Assembly (NCBI GenBank): GCA_037441125.1
Contig: JBBIST010000004.1
Coordinates: 21,732 to 85,731 of the forward strand
DNA: 64,000 bases
Direction of reading: 5' to 3'
Source: JALHMQ01 sp037441125
GTDB taxonomy: Bacteria > Pseudomonadota > Gammaproteobacteria > Burkholderiales > Burkholderiaceae_F
Part shown: positions 17,222 through 25,126 of the stretch, piece after piece
How positions within the stretch are numbered: the first letter of the stretch is position 1
Layout of the letters: the number at the start of each line of letters is the position of its first letter
The notes under the pieces: model-generated
Told to the model about the DNA's origin: nothing
Seen by the model: only the letters and a program-made list of their open reading frames with translations
The model's database searches: none
Position numbers and translations under genes: made by a program

Positions 17222-17635
17222 ATGCCGAGGCTGCTGTGGCTGCTGGCGCTGGCGGCCGCGCTCGCCGCCGGTGCGCCGGCTGTGACGGCAGAGCCGGGGC
17301 GGGTGCCGCTGCCGGTGCTCGAAGTCGATCGCACGACGACCTGTGTCGCGCCGCCGGACGTGATGCGCCGCGAGCACGCGCGCATGCTCGAGCGCCGCAA
17401 GGACCTCACTGTGCGCTACGGCGTACGCGGCGGCAAGGAGGCACTGACCAGTTGCATCGAGTGCCACGCCGATCGCCAGACCCGGACCGTGGTGTCGACG
17501 CCGCAGGCCTTTTGCCAGGCCTGTCACGACTACGTCGCGGTCAGGCTCAACTGCTTCGAGTGTCACCAGGGTCGGCTGGGCGCGGTGCGCTCGGGCGCGG
17601 TCGAGCTGGGTGATCTGAGCCGGTGGCTGAAATGA
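17222..17635 (+). CDS. dsrJ: DsrJ, triheme periplasmic cytochrome c
   Basis: 137 residues. An N-terminal hydrophobic segment (3-17) serves as signal or anchor. Three CxxCH sites (CIECH, CQACH, CFECH) match the triheme DsrJ, and a lone cysteine in TTTCVAP is placed to be the unusual thiolate ligand known in this family. The start is 2 bases after dsrL; the stop overlaps the dsrO start. Confidence 0.95.
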   Translation: MPRLLWLLALAAALAAGAPAVTAEPGRVPLPVLEVDRTTTCVAPPDVMRREHARMLERRKDLTVRYGVRGGKEALTSCIECHADRQTRTVVSTPQAFCQACHDYVAVRLNCFECHQGRLGAVRSGAVELGDLSRWLK

Positions 17636-18369
17636 GTCCGAGCGATAGCGACATGCCCTCACGGCGCCGGCTGCTGGCGGCGGCGGCCGCGCTCGCCGGG
17701 GTGGCGATCGCGCCCGGCGTGACCCTGGTCGAGATCGCACGCGCCGCGGCCAAGCCCGGCGAGCCGGTCACGTCGAAAGTCCGCTGGGGGCTGCTGATCG
17801 ACGCCAACCTGTGCCGCGAGGGCTGCCAGGAATGCGTGCTCGCCTGCAACCGTGAAAACGGGCTCGAAGGCGGCACGCGGCCGGTCGACGTGCAGTGGAT
17901 CCGCAAGGTCGATCTGAAGGAGCGTGCCACCGGCCGCAGGCTCAGCCTGCCGGTCATGTGCCAGCACTGCGCCGAGCCGCCGTGCGTCGACGTCTGTCCC
18001 ACCGGAGCTTCGTTCAAGCGCGCCGACGGCATCGTCCTGGTGGACCGCCACACCTGCATCGGCTGCCGCTACTGCATGCTCGCCTGCCCGTACAAGGCGC
18101 GAAGCATGGTGCACGAGCCGATCACGCAGCAGAAGCCCGAAGTGCCGCGCGGCAAGGGTTGCGTCGAGTCGTGCACGCTGTGCGTGCACCGGATCGACCG
18201 CGGCGAGCGCAACACCGCCTGCGCCGAGGCCTGCCCGACCGGGGCGATCCTCTTCGGCGATCTCAACGATCCGGACTCCGAGATCTCGCGCCGGATCGCC
18301 TCGCTGCCGACGACGCAACTGCGCGCCGACCTGCGGCTCGACCTCGGCGTGCGCTACACGGGACTGTGA
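17632..18369 (+). CDS. dsrO: DsrO, periplasmic ferredoxin-like subunit
   Basis: 245 residues. A Tat signal (PSRRRLLAAAAALAG) is followed by an array of cysteines for [4Fe-4S] clusters (EGCQECVLAC, CQHCAEPPCVDVC, CIGCRYCMLAC, CVESCTLC). The ATG at 17632 gives an ATGA overlap with dsrJ and keeps the whole Tat signal; a GTG at 17623 is the weaker option. DsrO links DsrJ and DsrP on the periplasmic side. Confidence 0.95.
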   Translation: MSPSDSDMPSRRRLLAAAAALAGVAIAPGVTLVEIARAAAKPGEPVTSKVRWGLLIDANLCREGCQECVLACNRENGLEGGTRPVDVQWIRKVDLKERATGRRLSLPVMCQHCAEPPCVDVCPTGASFKRADGIVLVDRHTCIGCRYCMLACPYKARSMVHEPITQQKPEVPRGKGCVESCTLCVHRIDRGERNTACAEACPTGAILFGDLNDPDSEISRRIASLPTTQLRADLRLDLGVRYTGL

Positions 18370-19541
18370 TGGCGAGCGTTCTCGCTTTGCCCGCCGACGG
18401 CGAACGCGCCTTCTGGATTCGGCTCGCGGCCGGCCTGGCGGTCCTGGGCGCCGGTCTGGGCAGCGCGTGGTTCATCTTCCGCCACGGGCACATCGTGACC
18501 AGCATGAACAACGAGATCATGTGGGGCACGCCGCACGTGTTCGCGATCTTCCTGATCGTCGCCGCCTCGGGCGTGCTGAACGTGGCGTCGATGGCGAGCG
18601 TGTTCGGGCAGACGCATTACAAGCCCTGGGCGCGGCTGTCGGGCCTGCTGTGCATCGCCATGCTCGCCGGCGGCCTGATGGTGCTGATGCTCGACCTGGG
18701 GCGGCCCGACCGCGTGGTGGTGGCCGCGACCCACATCAACCTGACCTCGGTGTTCGCCTGGAACGTGTTCCTCTACACGGGCATGTTCGCGCTGGCAGCG
18801 CTGTACCTGTGGATGCAGATGGAAAAGCGCATGAACCGCTACGCACGGCCGGCCGGGATCGCCGCCTTCGTCTGGCGTTTCGTGCTGACCACCGGCACCG
18901 GCTGCATCTTCGCCTTTCTGGTGGCGCGCCAGGCCTACGCCTCGGCGATCCTGCCGCCATTGTTCATTGCCATGTCGCTCGCCTGGGGCATGGCGGTGTT
19001 CGTCCTGGTCCAGTCCGCCTGCGGCAACGCCGGCGAGGACCTGCAGCGGCGCATGCGCAACCTGCTCGGCATCCTGATCGCGCTCGTGCTGTACCTGACC
19101 GCCGTTTACCACCTGACCAACCTGTACTTCGCGCGCCAGACCGAGTTCGTGCGCTTCATCCTGCTCGACGGCGGCGTCTATCCGCTGCTCTTCTGGGGCG
19201 GCTACGTGCTGGCAGGAAGCCTCGTGCCGATGTGGCTCGTCTGGCGTCAGGGCGCGGGCTTGGAGTCGCTGCGCGCGGCCGCGGCGCTGACCGTGGCCGG
19301 CGCCTTTGCCGCCCTGTACGTGTTCATCCTTGGCGGCCAGGCGTTCCCGCTCGACATCTTCCCCGGCTTCGACGAGACCAGCAGCTTCCGCGACGGCGCG
19401 ATCGCCCCCTACGTGCCGAGCCTGCCCGAGGTGCTGCTCGGCCTGGGCGGCGTGGCCGCCGCCTACCTGATCACGCTGGTCGGCATCCAGATCCTCGACT
19501 TCCTGCCGGCCGAGGACTCCGGCGCGCCGGCCGCCCGCTAG
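18369..19541 (+). CDS. dsrP: DsrP, NrfD-family quinone-interacting membrane subunit
   Basis: 390 residues with about ten predicted membrane helices and the NrfD/PsrC family layout (MNNEIMWGTPHVFAIFL near 45-61, LDLGRPDR near 100-107). It overlaps dsrO by one base (TGATG). It passes electrons between DsrO and the quinone pool. Confidence 0.94.
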   Translation: MASVLALPADGERAFWIRLAAGLAVLGAGLGSAWFIFRHGHIVTSMNNEIMWGTPHVFAIFLIVAASGVLNVASMASVFGQTHYKPWARLSGLLCIAMLAGGLMVLMLDLGRPDRVVVAATHINLTSVFAWNVFLYTGMFALAALYLWMQMEKRMNRYARPAGIAAFVWRFVLTTGTGCIFAFLVARQAYASAILPPLFIAMSLAWGMAVFVLVQSACGNAGEDLQRRMRNLLGILIALVLYLTAVYHLTNLYFARQTEFVRFILLDGGVYPLLFWGGYVLAGSLVPMWLVWRQGAGLESLRAAAALTVAGAFAALYVFILGGQAFPLDIFPGFDETSSFRDGAIAPYVPSLPEVLLGLGGVAAAYLITLVGIQILDFLPAEDSGAPAAR

Positions 19542-19570
19542 GCCCGGACCGCGGCGGCCAGCCGACTCCG

Positions 19571-20977
19571 ATGTACCGGCTGCTCGTTTCAGCGGCGCAC
19601 AAGTCCTCCGGCAAGACCACGCTGGCGATCGGTCTGGCGGCGGCGCTGCGGCAGCGCGGCCTGACGGTGCAGCCGTTCAAAAAGGGGCCCGACTACATCG
19701 ATCCGCTGTGGCTCGGTGCGGCCGCCGGGCGCGACTGCCGCAACCTCGATCCCTATCTGTCGCCGCCGGAGTCGATCGCCGCCGCCTTCGCTGCCGCCTG
19801 TGCCGGCGCTGACCTGGCGCTGGTCGAGGGCAACAAGGGCCTGTACGACGGCCTTGCCCTGGACGGCAGCAACAGCAACGCCGCGCTCGCGAAACTGCTC
19901 GACCTGCCGGTGGTGCTGGTGATCGACGCGCGCGGCATGACGCGCGGCGTGGCGCCGCTGGTGCTCGGCTACCAGGCTTTCGACCGCTCGCTGCGCTTCG
20001 CCGGCGTGATCCTGAACCGCGTCGGCGGCGCCCGGCACGAGGCCAAGCTGCGCGCGGTGCTCGAGCACTACACCGACCTGCCGGTGCTCGGCGCGCTGCA
20101 CGAGAGCGAGGCGCTGCGCATCGAGGAAAGGCATCTTGGTCTGATGCCGGCGACCGAGGCCGAACACGCGCAGGCGCTGGTCGCGCGCCTGGTCACGGCG
20201 ATCGGCAGCGCGATCGATCTGGAGCGGCTGCTCGCCGCCTGCGGCGCGCCCGGGGCGATGCCGGCGGCGCCGGCCGCGGCACTGCCGGCACCGAGCCTGC
20301 GCATCGGCATCGCCCGCGACCGCGCCTTCGGCTTCTATTACCCGGAGGATCTGGAGTCGCTGCGGCGCGCGGGCGCGCAGCTCGTGTTCTTCGACACGCT
20401 CGCCGATGCGCACCTGCCCGAGGTCGACGCGCTATTCATCGGCGGCGGTTTTCCCGAGGTGCTGGCGGCCGGGCTTGCCGCCAACACGTCGCTGCGCGCC
20501 GAGATCCGCGCCGCGATCGACGCCGGTGTGCCCACCTACGCCGAGTGCGGCGGGCTGATGTATCTGGCGCGTTCGATCCGCTGCGGCGAGCGTAGTTATC
20601 CGATGGTCGGCGCGTTGCCGGCCGAAATCGAAATGCAGTCGCGGCCGGTCGGTCGCGGCTACGTGCACCTGGCGCCGACCGCCGAGCACCCGTGGCCCGG
20701 CGCCGCACCACCGGTGCTGCGCGCGCACGAGTTTCACTACTCGCGACTGGTCGGCGCCGACTCCGGCCTGCGCTTTGCCTATCGCGTCCTGCGCGGCCAC
20801 GGCGTCGACGGCGAGCGCGACGGCATCGTGTTCAACAACGTGCTCGCCTCGTACACGCACCTGCGCAGCGTCGCTGGCCACGACTGGCCGGCGCGCTTCG
20901 TCGCCTTCGCCCGCGCCTGCCGGGCGAGTGCGACATGCGCCGCCGCTGCGGCGCCGTCCCCGATCGGAGAACCATGA
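19571..20977 (+). CDS. dsrN: DsrN, cobyrinate a,c-diamide synthase-like siroheme amidase
   Basis: 468 residues. An N-terminal dethiobiotin-synthetase-like ATPase domain (P-loop SAAHKSSGKTTLAIG near 7-21, KKGPDYIDP near 41-49) and a C-terminal class I glutamine amidotransferase domain (AECGGLMYL with the nucleophile Cys, VHLAPT). DsrN makes the siroheme amide used by DsrAB. Its stop overlaps the next start (ATGA). Confidence 0.94.
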   Translation: MYRLLVSAAHKSSGKTTLAIGLAAALRQRGLTVQPFKKGPDYIDPLWLGAAAGRDCRNLDPYLSPPESIAAAFAAACAGADLALVEGNKGLYDGLALDGSNSNAALAKLLDLPVVLVIDARGMTRGVAPLVLGYQAFDRSLRFAGVILNRVGGARHEAKLRAVLEHYTDLPVLGALHESEALRIEERHLGLMPATEAEHAQALVARLVTAIGSAIDLERLLAACGAPGAMPAAPAAALPAPSLRIGIARDRAFGFYYPEDLESLRRAGAQLVFFDTLADAHLPEVDALFIGGGFPEVLAAGLAANTSLRAEIRAAIDAGVPTYAECGGLMYLARSIRCGERSYPMVGALPAEIEMQSRPVGRGYVHLAPTAEHPWPGAAPPVLRAHEFHYSRLVGADSGLRFAYRVLRGHGVDGERDGIVFNNVLASYTHLRSVAGHDWPARFVAFARACRASATCAAAAAPSPIGEP

Positions 20978-21315
20978 TGATCGAGATCACCGCCGCCGCT
21001 GCCGAGCAGATCCGCGCCGCGCTCGCTGCGGCCACCGACGACGGACTGTCGCTGCGCGTGGCGGCGCGGCGCTGCGACGACGGCGAGATCGAGTACGGCA
21101 TGGGCCTGGACGAGCGCCGCGACCAGGACCAGGAGGTTGCCACCGCAGCCGGGATCACGCTGCTCGTGTCGCCGCCGTCGCTGGAGCCGCTCGCCGGCAC
21201 GGTGATCGACTACGTCGAGATCGAACCGGGCAATTTGCGCTTCGTCTTCTATCGCGCCGCCAGCCCTGAGCCGGACGGCGACGCGGCGCCGCCGGAAAGA
21301 GGCAGCGGCGACTGA
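20974..21315 (+). CDS. dsrR: DsrR, A-type scaffold-like protein without the CxC motif
   Basis: 113 residues. IscA/ErpA fold (MMIEITAAAAEQIRAAL start, LRVAARRC, VIDYVE). The C-terminal CxC needed for Fe-S binding is absent and only one cysteine (near 31) remains, as known for DsrR, which affects dsr expression after transcription rather than carrying clusters. ATGA overlap with dsrN. It ends the dsr operon; no dsrS gene follows. Confidence 0.9.
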   Translation: MMIEITAAAAEQIRAALAAATDDGLSLRVAARRCDDGEIEYGMGLDERRDQDQEVATAAGITLLVSPPSLEPLAGTVIDYVEIEPGNLRFVFYRAASPEPDGDAAPPERGSGD

Positions 21316-21399
21316 GCGCCTCGGCGCTCACCGCCAATCGGCAGCGCCTCGAAGTGGCCCTGCGCGTGCCTCGCGTGCACTGCGGGCGGTGCCGCGACC

Positions 21400-22068
21400 T
21401 CAGCGCGGATCGCTGCCAAGCACCGAGCGGTTCTGCACCGCGAACACGGCCGCTTCGACGCGCGAACTCAGCCCGAGCTTGGACAGGATGTGGCGCACGT
21501 GCAGCTTGACCGTGTCGTGGCTGATGCCGAGCGCCTTGGCGATCGCCTTGTTGCTCAGACCGGCGGAGACGTAGCCGAGAATCTGCCGCTCGCGCCCGGT
21601 CAACTGCTTGACCAAGCTGGCGGCGCTGCCCGGCTGCTCGCCGCTTTGCAGGATGGTTGCCAGCTTGCCGGCGATCGACGGCGCCACCACCAGCTCGCCG
21701 CGGGCGGCGCGGCGGATCGCTTCGATCACGTCGGCCGGCTCCATGTCCTTGAGCAGGTAGCCGCGCACGCCCAGGCGCAGCGCGGAGGCCAGATCCTCGG
21801 CCGCTTCGCTCATGGTCAGCACCAGCACCGGCGTGGTTTCGCCGCGATCGCGCAGGTTCTTCAACAAGGTGATGCCGTCGGTCGGCCGCATGCGCAAATC
21901 GAGGATCAGCAAATCGGGCTTGTGCTGGCGCAGTAGCTCGAAGGTCTCGTCCGGCTGGCCGGTGGTGGCGAGCACCTCCATGCCGCTGCGCGACAGCAGG
22001 TCGGCCAAGCCCTGGCGCACCAGGGCGTGATCGTCGACCAGCAGCAGCCGTACCGTCACTGCACTCAC
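21400..22068 (-). CDS. NarL/LuxR-family response regulator
   Basis: 222 residues from GTG 22068, which sits behind a GGGAG site; an ATG at 22101 adds a non-homologous 11-residue extension. Receiver domain with phospho-acceptor Asp57 (LILDLRMRP) and a LuxR-type helix-turn-helix (LTGRERQILGYVSAGLSNKAIAK region near 155-200). It is the partner of the kinase 52 bases upstream and is convergent with the dsr operon, so it probably controls sulfur-oxidation genes (inference). Confidence 0.92.
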   Translation of the reverse strand: MSAVTVRLLLVDDHALVRQGLADLLSRSGMEVLATTGQPDETFELLRQHKPDLLILDLRMRPTDGITLLKNLRDRGETTPVLVLTMSEAAEDLASALRLGVRGYLLKDMEPADVIEAIRRAARGELVVAPSIAGKLATILQSGEQPGSAASLVKQLTGRERQILGYVSAGLSNKAIAKALGISHDTVKLHVRHILSKLGLSSRVEAAVFAVQNRSVLGSDPR

Positions 22069-22120
22069 CCCATGTCTCCCGTCTCGTGCCGCGTGCGCCA
22101 AAAGCGGCGCCGCCGGCTTG

Positions 22121-23305
22121 TCATTCGATGCGTGCGCCGCGCGGGTCGTCGTCGATCGTCAGCGTCACACGCGTGCCTCCGGCCGGCAGCACGTTGATCT
22201 CCAGGCGGCCGCCGGCGCGACCGGCGCGCTCGCGCATGATCTGCAGGCCATGATGGCCGGCCTCGGTCAGGCGGCCGGCGCAGCGCGGGTCGAGGATCGC
22301 CTCGTCCGGTCCGCGGCCGTCGTCTTCAATCGTGACCACCAGCCCGATGTCGTTGCGTGTCAGGCTCAGGCGCGCGCAACTGGCGCCCGAGTGGTGACCG
22401 ACGTTGGCGAGCGCCTCCTGCACGATGTAGAAGACCTGCAACTGCTGCTCGGAGGCGAGTCCGACCTCGTGCACGGCGCACTCAAACACGACGTCGATAC
22501 CGCAGCGGCGCCGGAACGCGGTCGCCAGCTCGCGCAGCGAGGTGATCAGGCCGCGCGAGTCCATGCCGGCCCGGTACAGGCTAATCATCTCGCGCAGGCG
22601 GCCGTGGGCGTTGCGCAGTTCGTCGCTCACGTCGCTGCCGTAGGCCAGGGCGCCGGTGGAGTCGCCGCTGCCCAGGGCGTCGAGCAGCAGCGACATGCGC
22701 ATGCGCATGAAGGTCAGCGATTGGGCGAGCGCGTCATGGATGTCCGCGGCCATCAACTGCCGTTCCGCCTCGAGCCGCGTCTGCAGGTTCTCGCGCGTCA
22801 GCCGCTCGTTTTCCAGCGCCAGGCCGAGCAACTGGCCGAAGGGACGCAGCAGGCGCGTGATGCCGGCCGGCGGATCGCGGCCTTCAGCGAAGAACAGGTT
22901 GAGGACGCCGATCGGCCGTTCGCGGTGATCGAGCGGCACCGCCACGGCTCGGCCGCTGAACTCGCCGGTCGCCGCCGCGTGATCGCGCAGCGAGCAGCCG
23001 ATGACCGAGGTCGCCTGGCGCGTGAGCGAGCTTTGCAGTGCGGCGCCGCACATGCCGCACGCCGCCGGCATCAGCGCATCGCGCGTGCGCAGCTCACCGG
23101 TAAGCCCGACGGCGGCCAGCAGGCGAAAGCTCGCGCCGTCGGCGGTCGGCACGCGCACCGCGCCGGCGCGCGCACCGGTGAGCCGCACGACCAGGCCCAG
23201 GAAGTCCATCAGCATCGATCCCGTGTCGTCGGGTTCGATACGACTCAATCCCGGGTCGGCCGGCACGGGCCGCTGTGCGCTCGTGGCGAAGGATTCGAGG
23301 TTCAA
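22121..23305 (-). CDS. NarX/NreB-like cytoplasmic histidine kinase with GAF domain
   Basis: 394 residues from a TTG at 23305 behind GCGGAG; an ATG at 23215 would shorten the GAF domain. GAF-type sensor near 30-165, HisKA_3 phosphoacceptor helix (AADIHDALAQSLTF, His190), then HATPase with DDGRGPDE and GHHGLQIMRERA. No membrane helix is seen. The GAF domain holds Cys83-x2-Cys86 and Cys104, which could make a redox or cluster sensor as in NreB-type kinases. It lies between dsr and soe, so it probably senses redox state or a sulfur compound. Confidence 0.9.
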   Translation of the reverse strand: MNLESFATSAQRPVPADPGLSRIEPDDTGSMLMDFLGLVVRLTGARAGAVRVPTADGASFRLLAAVGLTGELRTRDALMPAACGMCGAALQSSLTRQATSVIGCSLRDHAAATGEFSGRAVAVPLDHRERPIGVLNLFFAEGRDPPAGITRLLRPFGQLLGLALENERLTRENLQTRLEAERQLMAADIHDALAQSLTFMRMRMSLLLDALGSGDSTGALAYGSDVSDELRNAHGRLREMISLYRAGMDSRGLITSLRELATAFRRRCGIDVVFECAVHEVGLASEQQLQVFYIVQEALANVGHHSGASCARLSLTRNDIGLVVTIEDDGRGPDEAILDPRCAGRLTEAGHHGLQIMRERAGRAGGRLEINVLPAGGTRVTLTIDDDPRGARIE

Positions 23306-23412
23306 CTGCGCTCCGCGGGTACCCGGTCGTCGGTCGGGAGAGGTGCCGATGGCGGATAGTAGCGAGCCGGCACGCCCGCGACGCAGCGACCGGCGCGGCC
23401 CCGGCGCCGGCC

Positions 23413-24366
23413 TCAGGCGGCCGCCTGGTAGTAGAGGTTCTGCGGATGGTTCGCCTGGGCGAAGAAGAACCAGCGCTCGGCGAGCAAGCCGAGGTACTGG
23501 AGCGCGAACGCCAGCGCCGGCAACTGCGGCTGATCGAGCCACAGGCCGGCGGCGAGCAGCAGCGCCGGCAGCGGGAATACCAGGACCAGGAACGCCCACT
23601 TGACCGAGCGCAGCAGCGCGCGCGAGCGGCCGTGGAAGAACTCGCGCGTGTTGAACGATCCGCCCGTGAAGCCCTGCGAGATCTGGACGATGCGCGGATG
23701 GCGGATGCCGATCGCGGTCTGCAGGGTCGATTTCGGTCGCAAGCGCGCGTTGCGCGCGAGCGAAGCGGCGCGGAAGACGAAGGCGGCCGCGGTGACGACG
23801 ATCGCGCCGACGCCGAAGAACACCGTCAGCTCCGGTGCCGAGCGGGCCGCGAGCGCGGTGGCCAGCGTCCACCCAGAAGCCAGTCCGAGCAGCAGGTAGT
23901 TGATCACCGTCAGCGGCGAAGCCCACTCCTGCAGGAACTTCACGCACGCGTAGATCATGCCGGTGCACAGGTAAAGTGCCAGCGCCAGCAGCGCCGTGAC
24001 CGCGCCCAGCACCAGGGTTGCCACCGGGTGCGCGGCGCTCCAGCCGCTGGCGTGGGCGAGTCCGTAGCCGGCCAGTGCGGCCATGAACAGCGGCAGCACG
24101 ACCACCTCGCGCGACAACCACGACGTGCGCCAGCGCGCAGCCGAGCGCCAGGCCCGCTCGGGCCGGCCGAGGTGGAAGAAGGAACTGACCAGGCCCAGTC
24201 CGGTGAGCACCAGCGCGACCGCGGAGCCAAGCGCGAGAAAGGCGGGCGGCGGCGTCGGCAGCCAGCCAACGGCGGCGGCGAGTTCCGCGCCGAACAGCGC
24301 CAGGAAAAGTCCCTGACCGGCGCCGATCAGAGTGGTGAGGAACAGGACCGAGAATGCGGGCTGCAT
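23413..24366 (-). CDS. soeC: SoeC, membrane anchor of sulfite dehydrogenase
   Basis: 317 residues, DmsC/NrfD-like, with about eight membrane helices. Recognisable pieces are SSFFHLGRPERAW near 61-73 and TREFFHGRSRAL. It follows soeB with 28 bases between. It transfers electrons from SoeB to quinone. Confidence 0.9.
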   Translation of the reverse strand: MQPAFSVLFLTTLIGAGQGLFLALFGAELAAAVGWLPTPPPAFLALGSAVALVLTGLGLVSSFFHLGRPERAWRSAARWRTSWLSREVVVLPLFMAALAGYGLAHASGWSAAHPVATLVLGAVTALLALALYLCTGMIYACVKFLQEWASPLTVINYLLLGLASGWTLATALAARSAPELTVFFGVGAIVVTAAAFVFRAASLARNARLRPKSTLQTAIGIRHPRIVQISQGFTGGSFNTREFFHGRSRALLRSVKWAFLVLVFPLPALLLAAGLWLDQPQLPALAFALQYLGLLAERWFFFAQANHPQNLYYQAAA

Positions 24367-24394
24367 GGGACGGTGGGCGCGTATCGGCTGACCG

Positions 24395-25126
24395 CTACCA
24401 GGAAGTGACGTCGTCGAGGGCCGGATCGCGCAACGGCGGCTTGGGCAGCTTGCCGTCGACCTTCAGCGGATTGTCGGCACGCACCAGCTCGTCGGGCTGG
24501 ATCGCGATCGTCGTGCGCCGGCGCGGCAGGTAGTGATTGGCCGGCTGCGTTCCCCACTCCGGCATCAGCGCGTAGCCGGCACGTTCGCGGATCGCCTGCG
24601 ACACCTCGGAGTCCGGGTCGTGGACGTCGCCGAACAAGCGCGCGTTGGTCGGGCAGGCGAGCACGCAGGCCGGCTTGCGCTCGGCCGCCGGCAGCGCGGC
24701 GTCGTAGATGCGGTCGACGCACAGCGTGCACTTCTTCATCACGAGCTGCTTTTCGTCGAGCTCGCGCACGCCGTAGGGGCAGGCCCACGAGCAGTACTTG
24801 CAGCCGATGCACTTGTCGTAGTCGACCAGCACGATGCCGTCTTCGGGGCGCTTGTAGCTGGCGCCGGTCGGGCACACCGGCACGCAAGGCGGCTCCTCGC
24901 AGTGCAGGCAGGACTTCGGGAAGTGCACGGTCTGCGTGTTCGGGTACTCGCCGACCTCGAAGGTCTGCACGCGGTTGAAGAAGGTGCCGGTGGGATCGGC
25001 GCCGTAGGGATTGCGGTCGGCCATCGGGCCGGCGGCGCCCGAGGTGTTCCATTCCTTGCAGCTGGTCACGCAGGCGTGGCAGCCGACGCAGACGTTGAGG
25101 TCGATGACCAAGGCCAACTGAGTCAT
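24395..25126 (-). CDS. soeB: SoeB, four-cluster ferredoxin subunit of sulfite dehydrogenase
   Basis: 243 residues, DmsB-like. Four cysteine groups: CVGCHACVTSC, CLHCEEPPCVPVC, CIGCKYCSWAC and CTLCVDRI with CVLAC. Its ATG overlaps the soeA stop (ATGA). No signal peptide is present, as expected for a cytoplasmic SoeAB. Confidence 0.93.
   Translation of the reverse strand: MTQLALVIDLNVCVGCHACVTSCKEWNTSGAAGPMADRNPYGADPTGTFFNRVQTFEVGEYPNTQTVHFPKSCLHCEEPPCVPVCPTGASYKRPEDGIVLVDYDKCIGCKYCSWACPYGVRELDEKQLVMKKCTLCVDRIYDAALPAAERKPACVLACPTNARLFGDVHDPDSEVSQAIRERAGYALMPEWGTQPANHYLPRRRTTIAIQPDELVRADNPLKVDGKLPKPPLRDPALDDVTSW

Noticed and set aside
21313..21330. A TGAGCGCC-TC-GGCGCTCA near-palindrome after dsrR as a terminator.
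   Set aside because: The two-base loop makes the hairpin strained and there is no T-run; too weak to list as a feature.
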